Source: an uncultured Prochlorococcus sp. (GTDB taxonomy: Bacteria; Cyanobacteriota; Cyanobacteriia; PCC-6307; Cyanobiaceae). Taken from it: DNA of 46,705 nucleotides. Within the stretch, counting starts at the first letter, position 1; every line of letters begins with the position of its first letter. The stretch spans positions 1 to 46,705 of the forward strand of contig CABZFV010000011.1 of the NCBI GenBank assembly GCA_902525075.1. Reading direction: 5' to 3'. The position numbers and the translations under genes were made by a program. The notes below the pieces were generated by a model. It was not told the origin of the DNA and did no database searches. It saw only the letters and a program-made list of their open reading frames with translations. Below, one piece after another: positions 1 through 8,812 of this stretch.

Positions 1-125
1 TTTTAGATTATTACGATAAGTGTTATGAATATGAAAAGGTCGGTAAAACTAATATAAAGATAATAGATTTAACTGATAAAAAATATGATGAAAGTATCCT
101 AGAGTTAATTAATAATGTTTTATAA
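1..125 (+). CDS. mnmH: C-terminal fragment, probably tRNA 2-selenouridine synthase (MnmH/SelU)
   Basis: An open frame enters from the left edge (codons start at base 3) and ends at TAA 123-125, giving 40 visible residues. It begins LDYYDKCYEYEK, which resembles the C-terminal segment of MnmH/YbbB, where a short YYD-x-x-Y motif lies close to the end of the protein. MnmH modifies the wobble uridine of some tRNAs using selenophosphate or geranyl-PP. The rhodanese and P-loop domains that would settle the assignment are outside the window, so the name rests on a short motif only. The next gene on the same strand, psb28, starts 60 nt later. Confidence 0.5.
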   Translation, partial: LDYYDKCYEYEKVGKTNIKIIDLTDKKYDESILELINNVL

Positions 126-185
126 AATAACTACAAACGAATATGAAAAATATTTCCTAAAATAAAAAATTATCAACAGAATATT

Positions 186-539
186 ATGACAACAAATAAA
201 ACTGCAAAAATACAATTTTATGAGGGAACTGATGAGCCAGTAGTGCCTGAAATAAGACTGACTAGGAGTAAAGATGGTACCACCGGTCAAGCATTATTTT
301 TGTTTGAAAAACCTCAGGCATTATCTTCAATTACAGACGGTGAAATCACAGGTATGCGGATGATAGATTCCGAAGGTGAAATATTAACTAGAGAAGTTAA
401 AGTAAAGTTTGTTGATGGAGAACCAATATTTTTAGAAGCGGTTTATATTTGGAAGAACACACCAGACTTTGACAGATTTATGAGATTTGCAAATAGTTAT
501 GCCAAATCAAATGGATTAGGATACTCTGAAAAGAAGTAA
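186..539 (+). CDS. psb28: Photosystem II assembly factor Psb28
   Basis: A 117-residue soluble protein with an ATG start, matching the usual Psb28 length of about 110-120. The N-terminal stretch ([19 protein letters not shown]) and the central [15 protein letters not shown] segment are characteristic of the family, as is the late [19 protein letters not shown] segment. Psb28 binds the cytoplasmic face of PSII assembly intermediates containing CP47 and is linked to assembly and repair; it is not a subunit of the mature complex. No signal peptide or membrane segment is seen, as expected. The following membrane-protein gene starts 13 nt after the stop, so the two may be cotranscribed. Confidence 0.95.
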   Translation: MTTNKTAKIQFYEGTDEPVVPEIRLTRSKDGTTGQALFLFEKPQALSSITDGEITGMRMIDSEGEILTREVKVKFVDGEPIFLEAVYIWKNTPDFDRFMRFANSYAKSNGLGYSEKK

Positions 540-552
540 AATATTATGAAAA

Positions 553-1596
553 TTGAATAGTACATCATATTTCAAGCTAGTAGTAATATTAATCACTTTA
601 TTAATAGTATGGACTTTAAGGGATTTTCTCCTACTAATAATTTGTTCTTTAGTAATTTCAAATATTGTATGCAATTTATCTAATCAAATCCAAAAAGGTT
701 TGAAAATTCCTCGATCGATTTCTTTGTTTCTTGTCTTAGCAGTCATATCAGTAATAATATTTACTATTTTTATTCTTGTATTACCTCCGTTTATAAAAGA
801 ATTCAATGAAATACTTGTTGACATTCCAAATGGTTTATCAAAAATAAATATATTGATTAATACAAATCTGAACAAATTTAATAGCTTATTTTATGGCGAA
901 CAATCAGAAAATGTTATTGACATATTCAGTTTAATAAATAATGTAGTTACCATTCCAGATGTCTCAACTATTGCAAAAGCTATTCAAGAAAGTTTTAAGA
1001 ATTTAATTAATATTGCGGGAAATCTAGGTTCAGGTCTTTTGAGATTAATATTCGTATTAGCAGTGAGTTTGATGATTTCTATTGAACCAAAACAATATAA
1101 AGAAAATGTACTTCTATTAATACCAAAAAATTACCGTAATAAATTTAGAAATATTCTGGAAAAATGCAATATTGCATTAGCAAATTGGACCTTTTCTATG
1201 GTCATAAGCTCATTATCAGTAGGTTTATTATCATTAATAGTTTTATCTATATTAGATGTAAAATATGTTGTCTCAAACGCTTTAATAGCAATGGTTCTTA
1301 ATATAATTCCAAATATAGGTCCAGTTATTAGTGGTATATTTCCAATCTCAATTGCACTACTAGATAATTTTTGGAAACCACTGGCAGTTTTAGGATCATA
1401 TGTAATCATTCAAAATATTGAAAGCTATATCATAATGCCATCTATAATGAAGAAAAAAGCAAACCTACTTCCTGGTTTGACATTAATATCACAATTTGGA
1501 TTTACCTTCATTTTTGGTCCATTAGGCTTAATACTATCTCTTCCATTAGCTGTAGTAATACAGGTTTTAATCAAAGAATCTTTTAAAGATATTTAA
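553..1596 (+). CDS. AI-2E / PerM-family transporter-like membrane protein
   Basis: A 347-residue polytopic membrane protein with a TTG start; the nearby ATG at 546 runs into a stop after four codons. Hydrophobic segments lie at about residues 8-40 and 58-80, followed by a more polar region (about 85-150) and a cluster of helices from about 155 to the end. This is the layout of the AI-2E transporter/PerM/DUF20 family. The conserved family region NIIPNIGPVISGIFPISIA and the late GPLGLILSLPLAVVIQVL support the call. Substrate is unknown: family members include quorum-signal exporters and Na+/H+ antiporters, and neither role can be inferred here. It converges on the minus-strand run, with only three bases between the stops. 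Confidence 0.85.
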   Translation: MNSTSYFKLVVILITLLIVWTLRDFLLLIICSLVISNIVCNLSNQIQKGLKIPRSISLFLVLAVISVIIFTIFILVLPPFIKEFNEILVDIPNGLSKINILINTNLNKFNSLFYGEQSENVIDIFSLINNVVTIPDVSTIAKAIQESFKNLINIAGNLGSGLLRLIFVLAVSLMISIEPKQYKENVLLLIPKNYRNKFRNILEKCNIALANWTFSMVISSLSVGLLSLIVLSILDVKYVVSNALIAMVLNIIPNIGPVISGIFPISIALLDNFWKPLAVLGSYVIIQNIESYIIMPSIMKKKANLLPGLTLISQFGFTFIFGPLGLILSLPLAVVIQVLIKESFKDI

Positions 1597-1599
1597 AAA

Positions 1600-1782
1600 C
1601 TACTTAATTAATTTTTTATATAAATATGGGTATGAAAAAAGTATAAATATAGCTAAGGGATGTTTACCTATAGCAAAATATAGAGAACTGAAAGTAAAAT
1701 GATCAAATAATATTCTTAGCTCAGTAGAAAGATCTATTAAAACTAAAGAAAATAAAATTATCAAATAGTAGTTTAATTTCAT
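1600..1782 (-). CDS. Small hydrophobic protein of unknown function
   Basis: A 60-residue ORF on the minus strand, 18 nt downstream of secF. It has hydrophobic stretches at about residues 4-18 and 40-53 and a lysine-rich C-terminal end (YLYKKLIK), as expected for a small membrane protein with two spans. No family was recognised. Its position at the end of the secD-secF run suggests cotranscription, but nothing in the sequence links it functionally to translocation. It is short and AT-rich, so it could be a chance ORF; the tight fit between two stops (16-18 nt and 3 nt) favours a real gene. Confidence 0.55.
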   Translation of the reverse strand: MKLNYYLIILFSLVLIDLSTELRILFDHFTFSSLYFAIGKHPLAIFILFSYPYLYKKLIK

Positions 1783-1800
1783 AAAATGAGAAGCTTATGC

Positions 1801-2715
1801 TCAGTCTTTAACCAACAAAGATGGAGCCAATAAAATACTTGAATAACTTCCAACAATAATTCCTAATGATAAAGCCAAAGAGAACCAAAACAGCGAGTAA
1901 GATCCAAACAAAATTATGCTTAATAAAGGGATAAGGGTTGTAATACTGGTAAAAGTTGTTCTCCTAAATGATTCGTTTACTGATAATTGAATAGTTTCGT
2001 TATAGCCTACTTCCTTTGATTTTAAGTTCTCACGAATTCTATCAAAAATAACAACAGTATCATTTACAGAATAACCAGCAATAGTTAACAAGGACACCGC
2101 AAATAAACTATTTACCTCGACAGATAATATAATTCCCAACCAGGAAAATATACCGAAAACAATTAATAAATCATGGAATAAAGCTAATAATGCAAATAAT
2201 GCATATTTTTTATCAAACCTAATAGTTATATATAAAGATATTGCAAATAAAGAAACCAATAATGAAGTAACACAATTGGTAAGTAATCTTTTCCCAAGCT
2301 TTGGGCCTATTAATCTTGAATCCTTACTCTCATAATTTAGAGGTCCAATAATATTATCAAGATTAGTAATTAGATTATTTGATTCTTCGATACTCAAATA
2401 AGGTGTTCTTATTGAAATTAATTTATTTTTATTTTGTAATTGTAATTTAATATTATTTATAAAGTTTTTATTACTAGAGATCTCTCTTAAATTTTCTAAA
2501 ACTGAATCAGGGGAAAGATTAGAACATTCTTCTTCACAAACTCTTTCTATTCTTAGTTCATTTCCTCCAACAAAATCCATCCCTAAATTTATAGGTCTCT
2601 TATATGAAGTATTAAAAGTTGAATATAAAATTCCTAAAAGACTTAACAAAATAAGAAAAGTTGAAAAACTAATTATCTTTCCTTTATTTTTTATTAGTTC
2701 AAGATTGTATTTCAT
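1801..2715 (-). CDS. secF: Protein translocase subunit SecF
   Basis: 304 residues with an ATG start, the usual SecF length. After a first membrane helix (about 15-32) comes the family motif GMDFVGGNELRIE (about 45-57), then a periplasmic/lumenal domain, and from about residue 145 five further helices with the conserved SVNDTVVIFDRIRENL segment. SecF works with SecD in the inner and thylakoid membranes, using ion-motive force to help SecYEG complete protein export. It follows secD by 21 nt on the same strand, the normal order. No yajC gene lies beside the pair. Confidence 0.96.
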   Translation of the reverse strand: MKYNLELIKNKGKIISFSTFLILLSLLGILYSTFNTSYKRPINLGMDFVGGNELRIERVCEEECSNLSPDSVLENLREISSNKNFINNIKLQLQNKNKLISIRTPYLSIEESNNLITNLDNIIGPLNYESKDSRLIGPKLGKRLLTNCVTSLLVSLFAISLYITIRFDKKYALFALLALFHDLLIVFGIFSWLGIILSVEVNSLFAVSLLTIAGYSVNDTVVIFDRIRENLKSKEVGYNETIQLSVNESFRRTTFTSITTLIPLLSIILFGSYSLFWFSLALSLGIIVGSYSSILLAPSLLVKD

Positions 2716-2736
2716 GGTAAATTAGAAACAAAAAAT

Positions 2737-4206
2737 TTAATTTGAAAAATTATTCTTGGGTAAATAGAGATTTTTTTGCCTTAAGGATTGATATGTTGTA
2801 AAAAATCGCAAAATAGTTTTAGAACAATTTAATGAGGTAAACAAGCTTATTAGAACTCCAATACCTAATGTTGCCGCAAAACCTTTAACAAAATTTGTCC
2901 CTAATAAAAACAATACAAAACAACTTAAAAGAGTTGTAATATGACCATCAACTATAGATGAATTAGCTCTTTGAAAACCGCTATCAATAGATCTTGTAAG
3001 AGTATTGCCATCATATAATTCTTCTCTTATTCTCTCAAATATTAGAATATTTGCATCAACAGCCATACCAATGCTAAGTATAAGCCCAGATATTCCAGGC
3101 AAAGTCAAAGTTACAGGAATTAAAGAATATAGGGCTAAGTTAAAGAAACCATAAAGTACTAGAGATAGAACTGAAACGAAACCTAGAATTCTATAATTAA
3201 AAATCATAAATATACCAACAAAAATCAATCCACTAATAGCTGCATAAAGACTTTTTAAAATATTTTTGGATCCTAATAGAGCCCCTACAGTGTTAGTTTC
3301 TACTATTTCAATTGGCAATGGCAATGAGCCTCCTTTAAGTTGAACTTCTAATTCTCTAGCATTTTCAGCACTAAAATTACCGCTTATTGTTGCTGATCCA
3401 CCTGTAATGCCAGTACTAGCAAACTGGTTACCAACACTAGCTTCACTTATAGATTCGCCATCAAGAATAATAGCCAATAGTTGATTAGTGCCAGCAATTG
3501 ACTTTGTAATTTCTGCAAACTTTTCACCTCCAGAATTACTAAAAGTTAATAAAACTTCCCAATTACTATTTGTTTGTTCTTGTCTCCTTCCTGCGTTAAT
3601 AAGATCCTTACCAGATAAATCTGTTTTAATAAATAAATTTGTAATTTCTTTATCAACATATTTTTTGATTTCAATTAACTTCTCATATAAATCATTACTA
3701 GTAGATGAGTAATTTAATTCTTGCTCTATATCTTTAAGATCATCTTGAATAACATTTAAGAAATTATCATTATTTTGATTTTTTTCTTCATAGGAATATT
3801 GTTCAATTAATTCTTTAATACTCAATCTTTGTAGTTGCAGGGTTTTTAAATCTGTAGATGTTCCTTCTTTTTGGGTTCTAAATTCTAGTAAAGCAGTCTT
3901 ACCTAATACCCTTGAAGCAACTAATGGATTTTGTTCGCCTGGCAATTCTAAAATCAGTTGATCTCCTCCGAGGGTTTGTAAATTAGACTCTGAAACTCCT
4001 AAATTGTTAACGCGCTTATCTATAACCGAATTTACTGCTTCAAGTTCATCCCTTGTTACCTTACCTTCCTCTTTAATAATTTGTAGTGTAAGTTGAGAAC
4101 CCCCTTGTAAATCCAATCCCAACTGTAAGGGATAATTTATTAATAGATAAACAGATAAAGTAAGTAGAAATATAATAAAGAAAAGCCAACCCTGCCTTCT
4201 TTTCAT
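2737..4206 (-). CDS. secD: Protein translocase subunit SecD
   Basis: 489 residues with an ATG start. An N-terminal helix (about 8-25) is followed by the SecD motif GLDLQGGSQLTLQI (about 30-43), a large lumenal P1 region (about 50-310) and a C-terminal membrane domain with the conserved GMAVDANILIFERIREEL segment. Compared with E. coli SecD (about 615 residues) the lumenal region is shorter, which is common in cyanobacteria. SecD partners with SecF, whose gene follows directly. pdhB lies 3 nt upstream, so secD appears embedded in a longer housekeeping transcript. Confidence 0.96.
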   Translation of the reverse strand: MKRRQGWLFFIIFLLTLSVYLLINYPLQLGLDLQGGSQLTLQIIKEEGKVTRDELEAVNSVIDKRVNNLGVSESNLQTLGGDQLILELPGEQNPLVASRVLGKTALLEFRTQKEGTSTDLKTLQLQRLSIKELIEQYSYEEKNQNNDNFLNVIQDDLKDIEQELNYSSTSNDLYEKLIEIKKYVDKEITNLFIKTDLSGKDLINAGRRQEQTNSNWEVLLTFSNSGGEKFAEITKSIAGTNQLLAIILDGESISEASVGNQFASTGITGGSATISGNFSAENARELEVQLKGGSLPLPIEIVETNTVGALLGSKNILKSLYAAISGLIFVGIFMIFNYRILGFVSVLSLVLYGFFNLALYSLIPVTLTLPGISGLILSIGMAVDANILIFERIREELYDGNTLTRSIDSGFQRANSSIVDGHITTLLSCFVLFLLGTNFVKGFAATLGIGVLISLFTSLNCSKTILRFFTTYQSLRQKNLYLPKNNFSN

Positions 4207-4209
4207 TTT

Positions 4210-5193
4210 CTATATACTCCCACTAATTAAATGTTCAACTTTTTCAACTATTTGATGTGGTTGGATTATTGTCAAATTCTCAAGATTTCCATTATAGGGA
4301 GTTGGAATATCCTGACTAGACAATCTAATTGGTCGGGCATCAAGATCATCAAAACACTCTTCTGTTATCAAGGCAATTAATTCTGCACCAATACCTCCAG
4401 TCTTCATACATTCTTCAACAATAATTACTTTATTTGTTTTTCTTATTGATTTTGAGATAGTTTCCATATCAAATGGTTTTAAACTTATTAAATCTATTAA
4501 CTCAACATCTATTCCTTTTTTTTCTAATTCTTCAACAGCTTTAAGGCAGTGATGTCTCATTCTTGAATAAGTCAATAAAGTAATATCACGCCCTTCTTTT
4601 ACAACGTCAGCCTGATCTAAAGCGCAAGTATAATCACCCTCAGGTAATTCTTCAGACAAATTGTATAGAAGAACATGTTCGAAAAATAGAACTGGATTAT
4701 CATCTCTTATAGCTGCTTTCATTAAACCTTTAGCATTTGTGGGAGTACTACATGCAACAATCTTTATGCCAGGAACTGCATGAAAATATGCTTCAAGTCT
4801 TTGACTATGCTCAGCACCAAGTTGACGACCAACTCCTCCAGGTCCTCTAACTACTGCTGGTATTTTATAATTTCCTCCACTTGTATATCTAAGCATACCC
4901 ATATTGTTTGATATCTGATTAAATGCTAAAAGCAAAAAACCCATATTCATTCCTTCTACTATTGGTCTTAAGCCAGTCATTGCTGCACCCACAGCCATAC
5001 CCGTAAAACTATTCTCTGCAATTGGAGTATCTAAGACTCTTAACTCTCCATATTTTTCATATAAATCCTTAGTCACCTTATAAGATCCTCCATATTGACC
5101 AACATCTTCCCCCATTACGCAAACATTTACATCATTTGCCATCTCTTCATCAATTGCCTCTTTCAAAGCATTAAATAATAATGTTCCAGCCAC
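4210..5193 (-). CDS. pdhB: Pyruvate dehydrogenase E1 component, beta subunit
   Basis: 327 residues with a GTG start (GTG GCT GGA ACA), matching cyanobacterial PdhB. Visible family features are the N-terminal [10 protein letters not shown] region, [14 protein letters not shown] (28-41), the thiamine-diphosphate-contacting glutamate in [10 protein letters not shown] (E60), and the C-terminal transketolase domain with [20 protein letters not shown]. With PdhA (not in this window) it forms the E1 enzyme that decarboxylates pyruvate and transfers the acetyl group to lipoyl-E2, supplying acetyl-CoA. It is followed 3 nt later by secD. The 5' leader from about 5194 to 5242 has no other gene. Confidence 0.96.
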   Translation of the reverse strand: MAGTLLFNALKEAIDEEMANDVNVCVMGEDVGQYGGSYKVTKDLYEKYGELRVLDTPIAENSFTGMAVGAAMTGLRPIVEGMNMGFLLLAFNQISNNMGMLRYTSGGNYKIPAVVRGPGGVGRQLGAEHSQRLEAYFHAVPGIKIVACSTPTNAKGLMKAAIRDDNPVLFFEHVLLYNLSEELPEGDYTCALDQADVVKEGRDITLLTYSRMRHHCLKAVEELEKKGIDVELIDLISLKPFDMETISKSIRKTNKVIIVEECMKTGGIGAELIALITEECFDDLDARPIRLSSQDIPTPYNGNLENLTIIQPHQIVEKVEHLISGSI

Positions 5194-5242
5194 AATTAAT
5201 TACCTAATTAATCACATATATAATCCTACCACTTTGAATAAT

Positions 5243-5338
5243 TCAACCTCCTTCAGCGAAGGTTATGAGTAGTAATATTGATAAAATCATTCCTGGCGAC
5301 AGCAAAAGAATTAAAAGGCCTAAGTCATGTAAAGACAT
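5243..5338 (-). CDS. Possible 31-residue single-span membrane peptide
   Basis: A short minus-strand frame running ATG 5336-5338 to TGA 5243-5245. It starts MSLHDLGLLILLLSPGM and continues with a leucine/isoleucine-rich stretch, ending in FAEGG. Almost the whole peptide could form one membrane helix. It sits in the same direction between the DUF3082 gene and pdhB, filling a gap that is otherwise empty. Its size and shape recall the small subunits of photosynthetic membrane complexes, but the sequence does not match one I can name. A small inverted repeat (CCTTC-AGC-GAAGG) overlaps its last codons. Chance occurrence cannot be excluded at this length. Confidence 0.42.
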   Translation of the reverse strand: MSLHDLGLLILLLSPGMILSILLLITFAEGG

Positions 5339-5372
5339 TCAAAGAAAGTGTTTTCTTAATAATATTGGCAAT

Positions 5373-5675
5373 TCAACTTTTCTTCACTATAAAACTGCGA
5401 ATAAATACAATAAAAAGTCCTATACCTATAAAAGCAAAAGAGAAAGTTAGCAAAAAAGATAATCCAATTATTAATGTATTAATACTAGAGGAAATATTTT
5501 GGACTATTTCAGAAGAATTAGATGGTTTATGTATTGAAAAATAAATTGCAATTTTATTACTTAAAAAATAAAAAAATATAAATAATAAAAAACTTGTTAA
5601 TGATCCAACAATAAAATTTAAAGGTCCTTTTTCGGGAATATTTTTTTCAATATTCTCATTACTATTATCAGCCAC
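5373..5675 (-). CDS. DUF3082 family membrane protein
   Basis: A 100-residue protein with a polar N terminus (1-17) and two clear membrane spans (about 21-45 and 67-93) separated by a polar loop. The motif GPLNFIVGSLTSFLLFIFFY near the first span and the spacing of the two helices match the DUF3082 family, which is largely restricted to cyanobacteria and plastid-bearing lineages and has no established function. It lies 24 nt downstream of ispE on the same strand, in the order ispE-DUF3082-pdhB. Overlapping plus-strand frames at 5265-5544 are shadows with lysine-rich, unconvincing composition. Confidence 0.8.
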   Translation of the reverse strand: MADNSNENIEKNIPEKGPLNFIVGSLTSFLLFIFFYFLSNKIAIYFSIHKPSNSSEIVQNISSSINTLIIGLSFLLTFSFAFIGIGLFIVFIRSFIVKKS

Positions 5676-5699
5676 AATAGATTTTTATATAAAAAAATT

Positions 5700-6635
5700 T
5701 TAAATGAATGTTATTCCCTTTTCAAGGAAAGTGCAAACCCATGAATCATAGCCTTTATCTTTAAATAATTGAGAATTTGCAGTTAATTCTTTTTTAGCAG
5801 TCTCTATATCTTTAAAGAGTGCAAAGCATGTAGGGCCTGATCCACTCATTGAAAATGTGAGACAATTTTTTAATTTAGAAAGTAAATATAATGCTTGCTT
5901 TACAGAATCATTTTCATTTTCAACAACTAACTGCAAATCATTTTTAATAGATAAATGTTGATTATCAAAATTTAAGTTATTTAAACCATTATCTCTTAAA
6001 TTTTTTCTCATGTTCTCAATCATTTCTCTATCAGTAAGATATTGATCACAAAATCTATTACTATATTTTTTATAAGTTTCAGCAGTTGATACTGATACAT
6101 TTGGATTTTTTAAAAGAATTGCTCCATATTCAAGGGTTGAATCTAATTTCTCCAAAATTTCGCCTCTTCCAAAACATAATTGAATACCACCATTTATAAA
6201 AAAGGGAATATCAGATCCTAAAGTTGATGCTAATGAACATAAAGTTTTTTGATCTAATTTCAAATCCCATAAATTATTAAGACCAATTAATGTTGCTGCT
6301 GCATTACTGGATCCACCAGCTAATCCTGCGCCAATTGGGATATTTTTTCTTAAAAATATATTCGCACCGTAATCTATATTTGATTTTTTCTTTAATAGGT
6401 TTGCCGATTTAACAATTAAATTATCATCAGATAGGCTTAAATCATTACAATCAGACTCAAGTTTAATTAAACCTTCATTATTAATTTCAAATTCTAAATA
6501 ATCAGCAAGATCGATATTTTGCATAATCATTGCTAACTCATGAAATCCATCCTCTCTTTTACCAATAACTTCAAGATGCAAATTTATTTTGGCAGGAGAT
6601 TTTATATTAATTTTCTTTTTAGCTAAATCTTGCAT
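5700..6635 (-). CDS. ispE: 4-diphosphocytidyl-2-C-methyl-D-erythritol kinase
   Basis: 311 residues with an ATG start. GHMP-kinase motifs are complete: motif 1 PAKINLHLEV (14-23), the ATP-binding glycine-rich loop IGAGLAGGSSNAAA (101-114) with the nearby catalytic aspartate in GSDIPFF (D142), and the C-terminal motif 3 MSGSGPTCFALF. IspE phosphorylates CDP-methylerythritol in the plastid-type MEP pathway, feeding carotenoid, phytol and quinone synthesis. rsmA lies 12 nt upstream on the same strand, the usual cyanobacterial neighbour. Confidence 0.97.
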   Translation of the reverse strand: MQDLAKKKINIKSPAKINLHLEVIGKREDGFHELAMIMQNIDLADYLEFEINNEGLIKLESDCNDLSLSDDNLIVKSANLLKKKSNIDYGANIFLRKNIPIGAGLAGGSSNAAATLIGLNNLWDLKLDQKTLCSLASTLGSDIPFFINGGIQLCFGRGEILEKLDSTLEYGAILLKNPNVSVSTAETYKKYSNRFCDQYLTDREMIENMRKNLRDNGLNNLNFDNQHLSIKNDLQLVVENENDSVKQALYLLSKLKNCLTFSMSGSGPTCFALFKDIETAKKELTANSQLFKDKGYDSWVCTFLEKGITFI

Positions 6636-6647
6636 ATAGTTAAATTT

Positions 6648-7472
6648 TTATCTTTTAATTTTAATACAATTTTCTGCAAGCTTAATCCATTGGTCAATTG
6701 AAATATCTTGTGGTCTTAAATTAAAACAAACTTTTGAAGATTCAGATAATTTATTTATCTCTTCATTTGAAAGTATTGAATTAAGGGTATTTCTAAGCAT
6801 TTTTCTTCTTGAATTAAATGAAATTCGAAGAAGTTTATCTATATATTTTTCTAAACTAATATCTAATCTTAAATCATTTTTAATTGGTTCGAAAACTACT
6901 AAAGAAGAAAAAACTTTTGGAGGCGGACTAAAAGATGAAGGCGGTACATCACAAATTTTTTTTATTTTTGATAGCAGTTGCATTCTTACACTAAGCGCAC
7001 CAGCATCGGGACTTCCTTCTTTTGACATAATCCTATCTACAACCTCTTTCTGCATTAAAAAAATTATTTTTTCGTAATTATAGTTTCTTGTAATGCCCAA
7101 TCGCCCTATGAAAATATCCAATATTGGGCCGGTTATATTGTAAGGAATATTTGCAATCACTTTTGTAATCTTCTTATTAATGGAATCTAAATTTATGGTA
7201 AGAATATCTCCCTGCTGAAGTGAAAACTTATCATTATTATTGAATTTATCATTCAATAAATTTATTAAATCTTCATCTAATTCAATCGCATGTAATTTTT
7301 TAATTTCTGAATCTAATAACTTAGATGTTAAAGCTCCTTTACCTGGACCAATTTCTAAAATAAAGTCATTTTCATTAAGAACAGCAATTTCTTTGATTTT
7401 TTCTAATATTTTTTTATTTATCAACCAGTGTTGTCCAAATCTTTTTTTTTGATGATGGTTTTTAGAATTCAT
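6648..7472 (-). CDS. rsmA: 16S rRNA dimethyladenosine transferase RsmA (KsgA)
   Basis: 274 residues with an ATG start. The N terminus [11 protein letters not shown] (9-19), the SAM-binding motif [16 protein letters not shown] (38-53), acidic motif [10 protein letters not shown] (62-69), and the catalytic [11 protein letters not shown] (108-118) are all present, as is the C-terminal helical domain with [15 protein letters not shown]. RsmA dimethylates the two adjacent adenosines of 16S rRNA helix 45 late in 30S maturation. It appears to be the first gene of the minus-strand run extending to about 1600, and is divergent from the gene at 7529 with a 56-nt gap that should hold both promoters. Confidence 0.97.
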   Translation of the reverse strand: MNSKNHHQKKRFGQHWLINKKILEKIKEIAVLNENDFILEIGPGKGALTSKLLDSEIKKLHAIELDEDLINLLNDKFNNNDKFSLQQGDILTINLDSINKKITKVIANIPYNITGPILDIFIGRLGITRNYNYEKIIFLMQKEVVDRIMSKEGSPDAGALSVRMQLLSKIKKICDVPPSSFSPPPKVFSSLVVFEPIKNDLRLDISLEKYIDKLLRISFNSRRKMLRNTLNSILSNEEINKLSESSKVCFNLRPQDISIDQWIKLAENCIKIKR

Positions 7473-7528
7473 CTAAAAGATAAATAATATGTTTAAATTA
7501 AATATGAATTTATTTAATACTTTATATC

Positions 7529-7861
7529 ATGAGCTTATCAAAAAAAAATTTAGATAAACTCAATAAATTTAAAAAAAATAAAAATTTAAATAATGAAAGT
7601 AAAAATATAAGTAATTACACAAATATATCTAACAACGATAATTTAATCTCTAATCCACTCAATACAGAAGATCCCAATAAAATTTTTTATTCGTTAATTG
7701 ATAATTCAGAATCTTTAGAAGAGACTTCTAACGTTAATAATTCACTAAGAAAAAGCGAGCTTAATCAAATTAATATGAATTCTAGAAAAACTAATTTTTC
7801 TAAGAAATTAACAACCGAAGAGGAACTATATGATGAATTTAATTATCTTCTTGATGAATAA
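7529..7861 (+). CDS. Hypothetical Asn/Lys/Ser-rich protein
   Basis: A 110-residue ATG-started ORF, rich in asparagine, lysine and serine and lacking hydrophobic segments. The first 60 residues look disordered; the C-terminal part (TTEEELYDEFNYLLDE) is acidic and could form a short helix. No family was recognised. It precedes rlmH by 19 nt on the same strand, so cotranscription is likely. The Asn/Lys richness partly reflects the very AT-rich DNA. Its place between two solid genes argues that it is real. Confidence 0.65.
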   Translation: MSLSKKNLDKLNKFKKNKNLNNESKNISNYTNISNNDNLISNPLNTEDPNKIFYSLIDNSESLEETSNVNNSLRKSELNQINMNSRKTNFSKKLTTEEELYDEFNYLLDE

Positions 7862-7880
7862 TTAGTTTTAATATTTACTT

Positions 7881-8297
7881 ATGCTTCAGAGTAATAGATT
7901 AACAATTTATGCCATCGGTAAAATAAAGAAAATTTGGATTAGAGATGGAATTAATCAATACAAAAAAAGAATGCCTGAACTTATCATTAATGAGTTAAAG
8001 ACTTTTAATTTAAATAATCTTAGATCTAATAACAATATTATTATCTGCCTAAGTGAAGAAGGGAAGCAGTTTAATTCAGTTGAACTATGTTCTTTTCTCT
8101 TAAGTTTTAAAAATAAAAAAATTAATTTCTTAATCGGTGATACTGATGGAATAAGTTCAGATATAAAAAAAAATTCAGATCTTATACTAAGTTTGTCTCC
8201 TTTAACTTTTCCTCATGAATTAGCTAGATTAATTCTAATCGAGCAAATCTATAGAGCTGTTTCTATATCAAACAACTCTCCTTACCATCGTTCTTAA
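7881..8297 (+). CDS. rlmH: 23S rRNA pseudouridine-1915 N3-methyltransferase RlmH
   Basis: 138 residues, slightly shorter than the usual ~155. SPOUT-family features are visible: [21 protein letters not shown] at the N terminus (7-27), the SAM-binding loop [10 protein letters not shown] (about 103-112), [23 protein letters not shown], and the diagnostic C-terminal PYHR. RlmH methylates pseudouridine 1915 in helix 69 of 23S rRNA. One oddity is the loop IGDTDG where IGGADG is usual, so a normally conserved glycine is replaced by aspartate. A small perfect inverted repeat (AGATTA-GATT-TAATCT, 8300-8315) follows the stop but lacks a T-tract on this strand. Confidence 0.93.
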   Translation: MLQSNRLTIYAIGKIKKIWIRDGINQYKKRMPELIINELKTFNLNNLRSNNNIIICLSEEGKQFNSVELCSFLLSFKNKKINFLIGDTDGISSDIKKNSDLILSLSPLTFPHELARLILIEQIYRAVSISNNSPYHRS

Positions 8298-8369
8298 AAA
8301 GATTAGATTTAATCTAAAATTAATCTATAAAACTTTAATAACTAACTATTTTTTGAATTTTTATTATAT

Positions 8370-8383
8370 AGTACATATATACT
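8370..8383 (+). promoter_or_regulatory. LexA-like SOS operator in front of umuDC
   Basis: The sequence AGTACATATATACT fits the published cyanobacterial LexA box RGTAC-N3-DGTWCB with one mismatch (A for the second-half G), and is a partial palindrome (AGTA-N6-TACT). It ends 12 nt before the TTG start of umuD, so a bound repressor would cover the start region. Possible -10 hexamers lie in or just after it (TATACT 8378-8383; TATAAT 8389-8394), which would give a very short or leaderless transcript. The family role of umuDC in the SOS response supports the reading; LexA binding is inference. Confidence 0.55.
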
Positions 8384-8395
8384 ATTAATATAATC

Positions 8396-8812
8396 TTGGA
8401 TTCCTTTGATTCAGCTACTAAAAAGTTCAGAATCCCCTTATTAAATGATTCGGTATCTGCAGGATTTCCTTCTCCCGCAGATGACTATACGGAAGAAAAT
8501 ATTGATTTAAATGAACATCTAATATCTAATCCGTTTAGCACTTTTTTTCTTAGAGTTAAAGGTGACTCAATGATAAATGCAGGAATTAAAGACAAAGATT
8601 TAATAATAGTAGACAAGAGTTTAATCGCCAAGCCAGGGAATATTGTCATCGCAATGATAGACGGAGAATTTACAATAAAAAGATTATCTATAAAAAATGA
8701 TGAATTATATTTAAAAGCAGAAAATCATAATTATCCTGATTTTAGCTTTAAAAACCATATTGATGTACAGATATGGGGAGTTGTTATTTATTCAATACAT
8801 AGCTATTCATGA
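8396..8812 (+). CDS. umuD: UmuD-like self-cleaving SOS mutagenesis protein
   Basis: 138 residues with a TTG start; no in-frame ATG occurs before the catalytic core. It belongs to the S24 LexA/UmuD family. The cleavage site SAGFPSPADDY has A22-G23, the nucleophile serine is in VKGDSMINAG (S58), and the general-base lysine is in FTIKRL (K95). These match E. coli UmuD positions C24-G25, S60 and K97. RecA-stimulated self-cleavage gives UmuD', which with UmuC forms the translesion polymerase Pol V. The gene overlaps umuC by 4 nt (ATGA), implying translational coupling, and lies just behind a LexA-like operator. Confidence 0.95.
   Translation: MDSFDSATKKFRIPLLNDSVSAGFPSPADDYTEENIDLNEHLISNPFSTFFLRVKGDSMINAGIKDKDLIIVDKSLIAKPGNIVIAMIDGEFTIKRLSIKNDELYLKAENHNYPDFSFKNHIDVQIWGVVIYSIHSYS

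Noticed and set aside
8300..8315. Perfect inverted repeat AGATTA-GATT-TAATCT after rlmH
   Set aside because: The T-run lies on the strand facing back into rlmH and there is no minus-strand gene there to terminate; stem is only 6 A/T-rich pairs.
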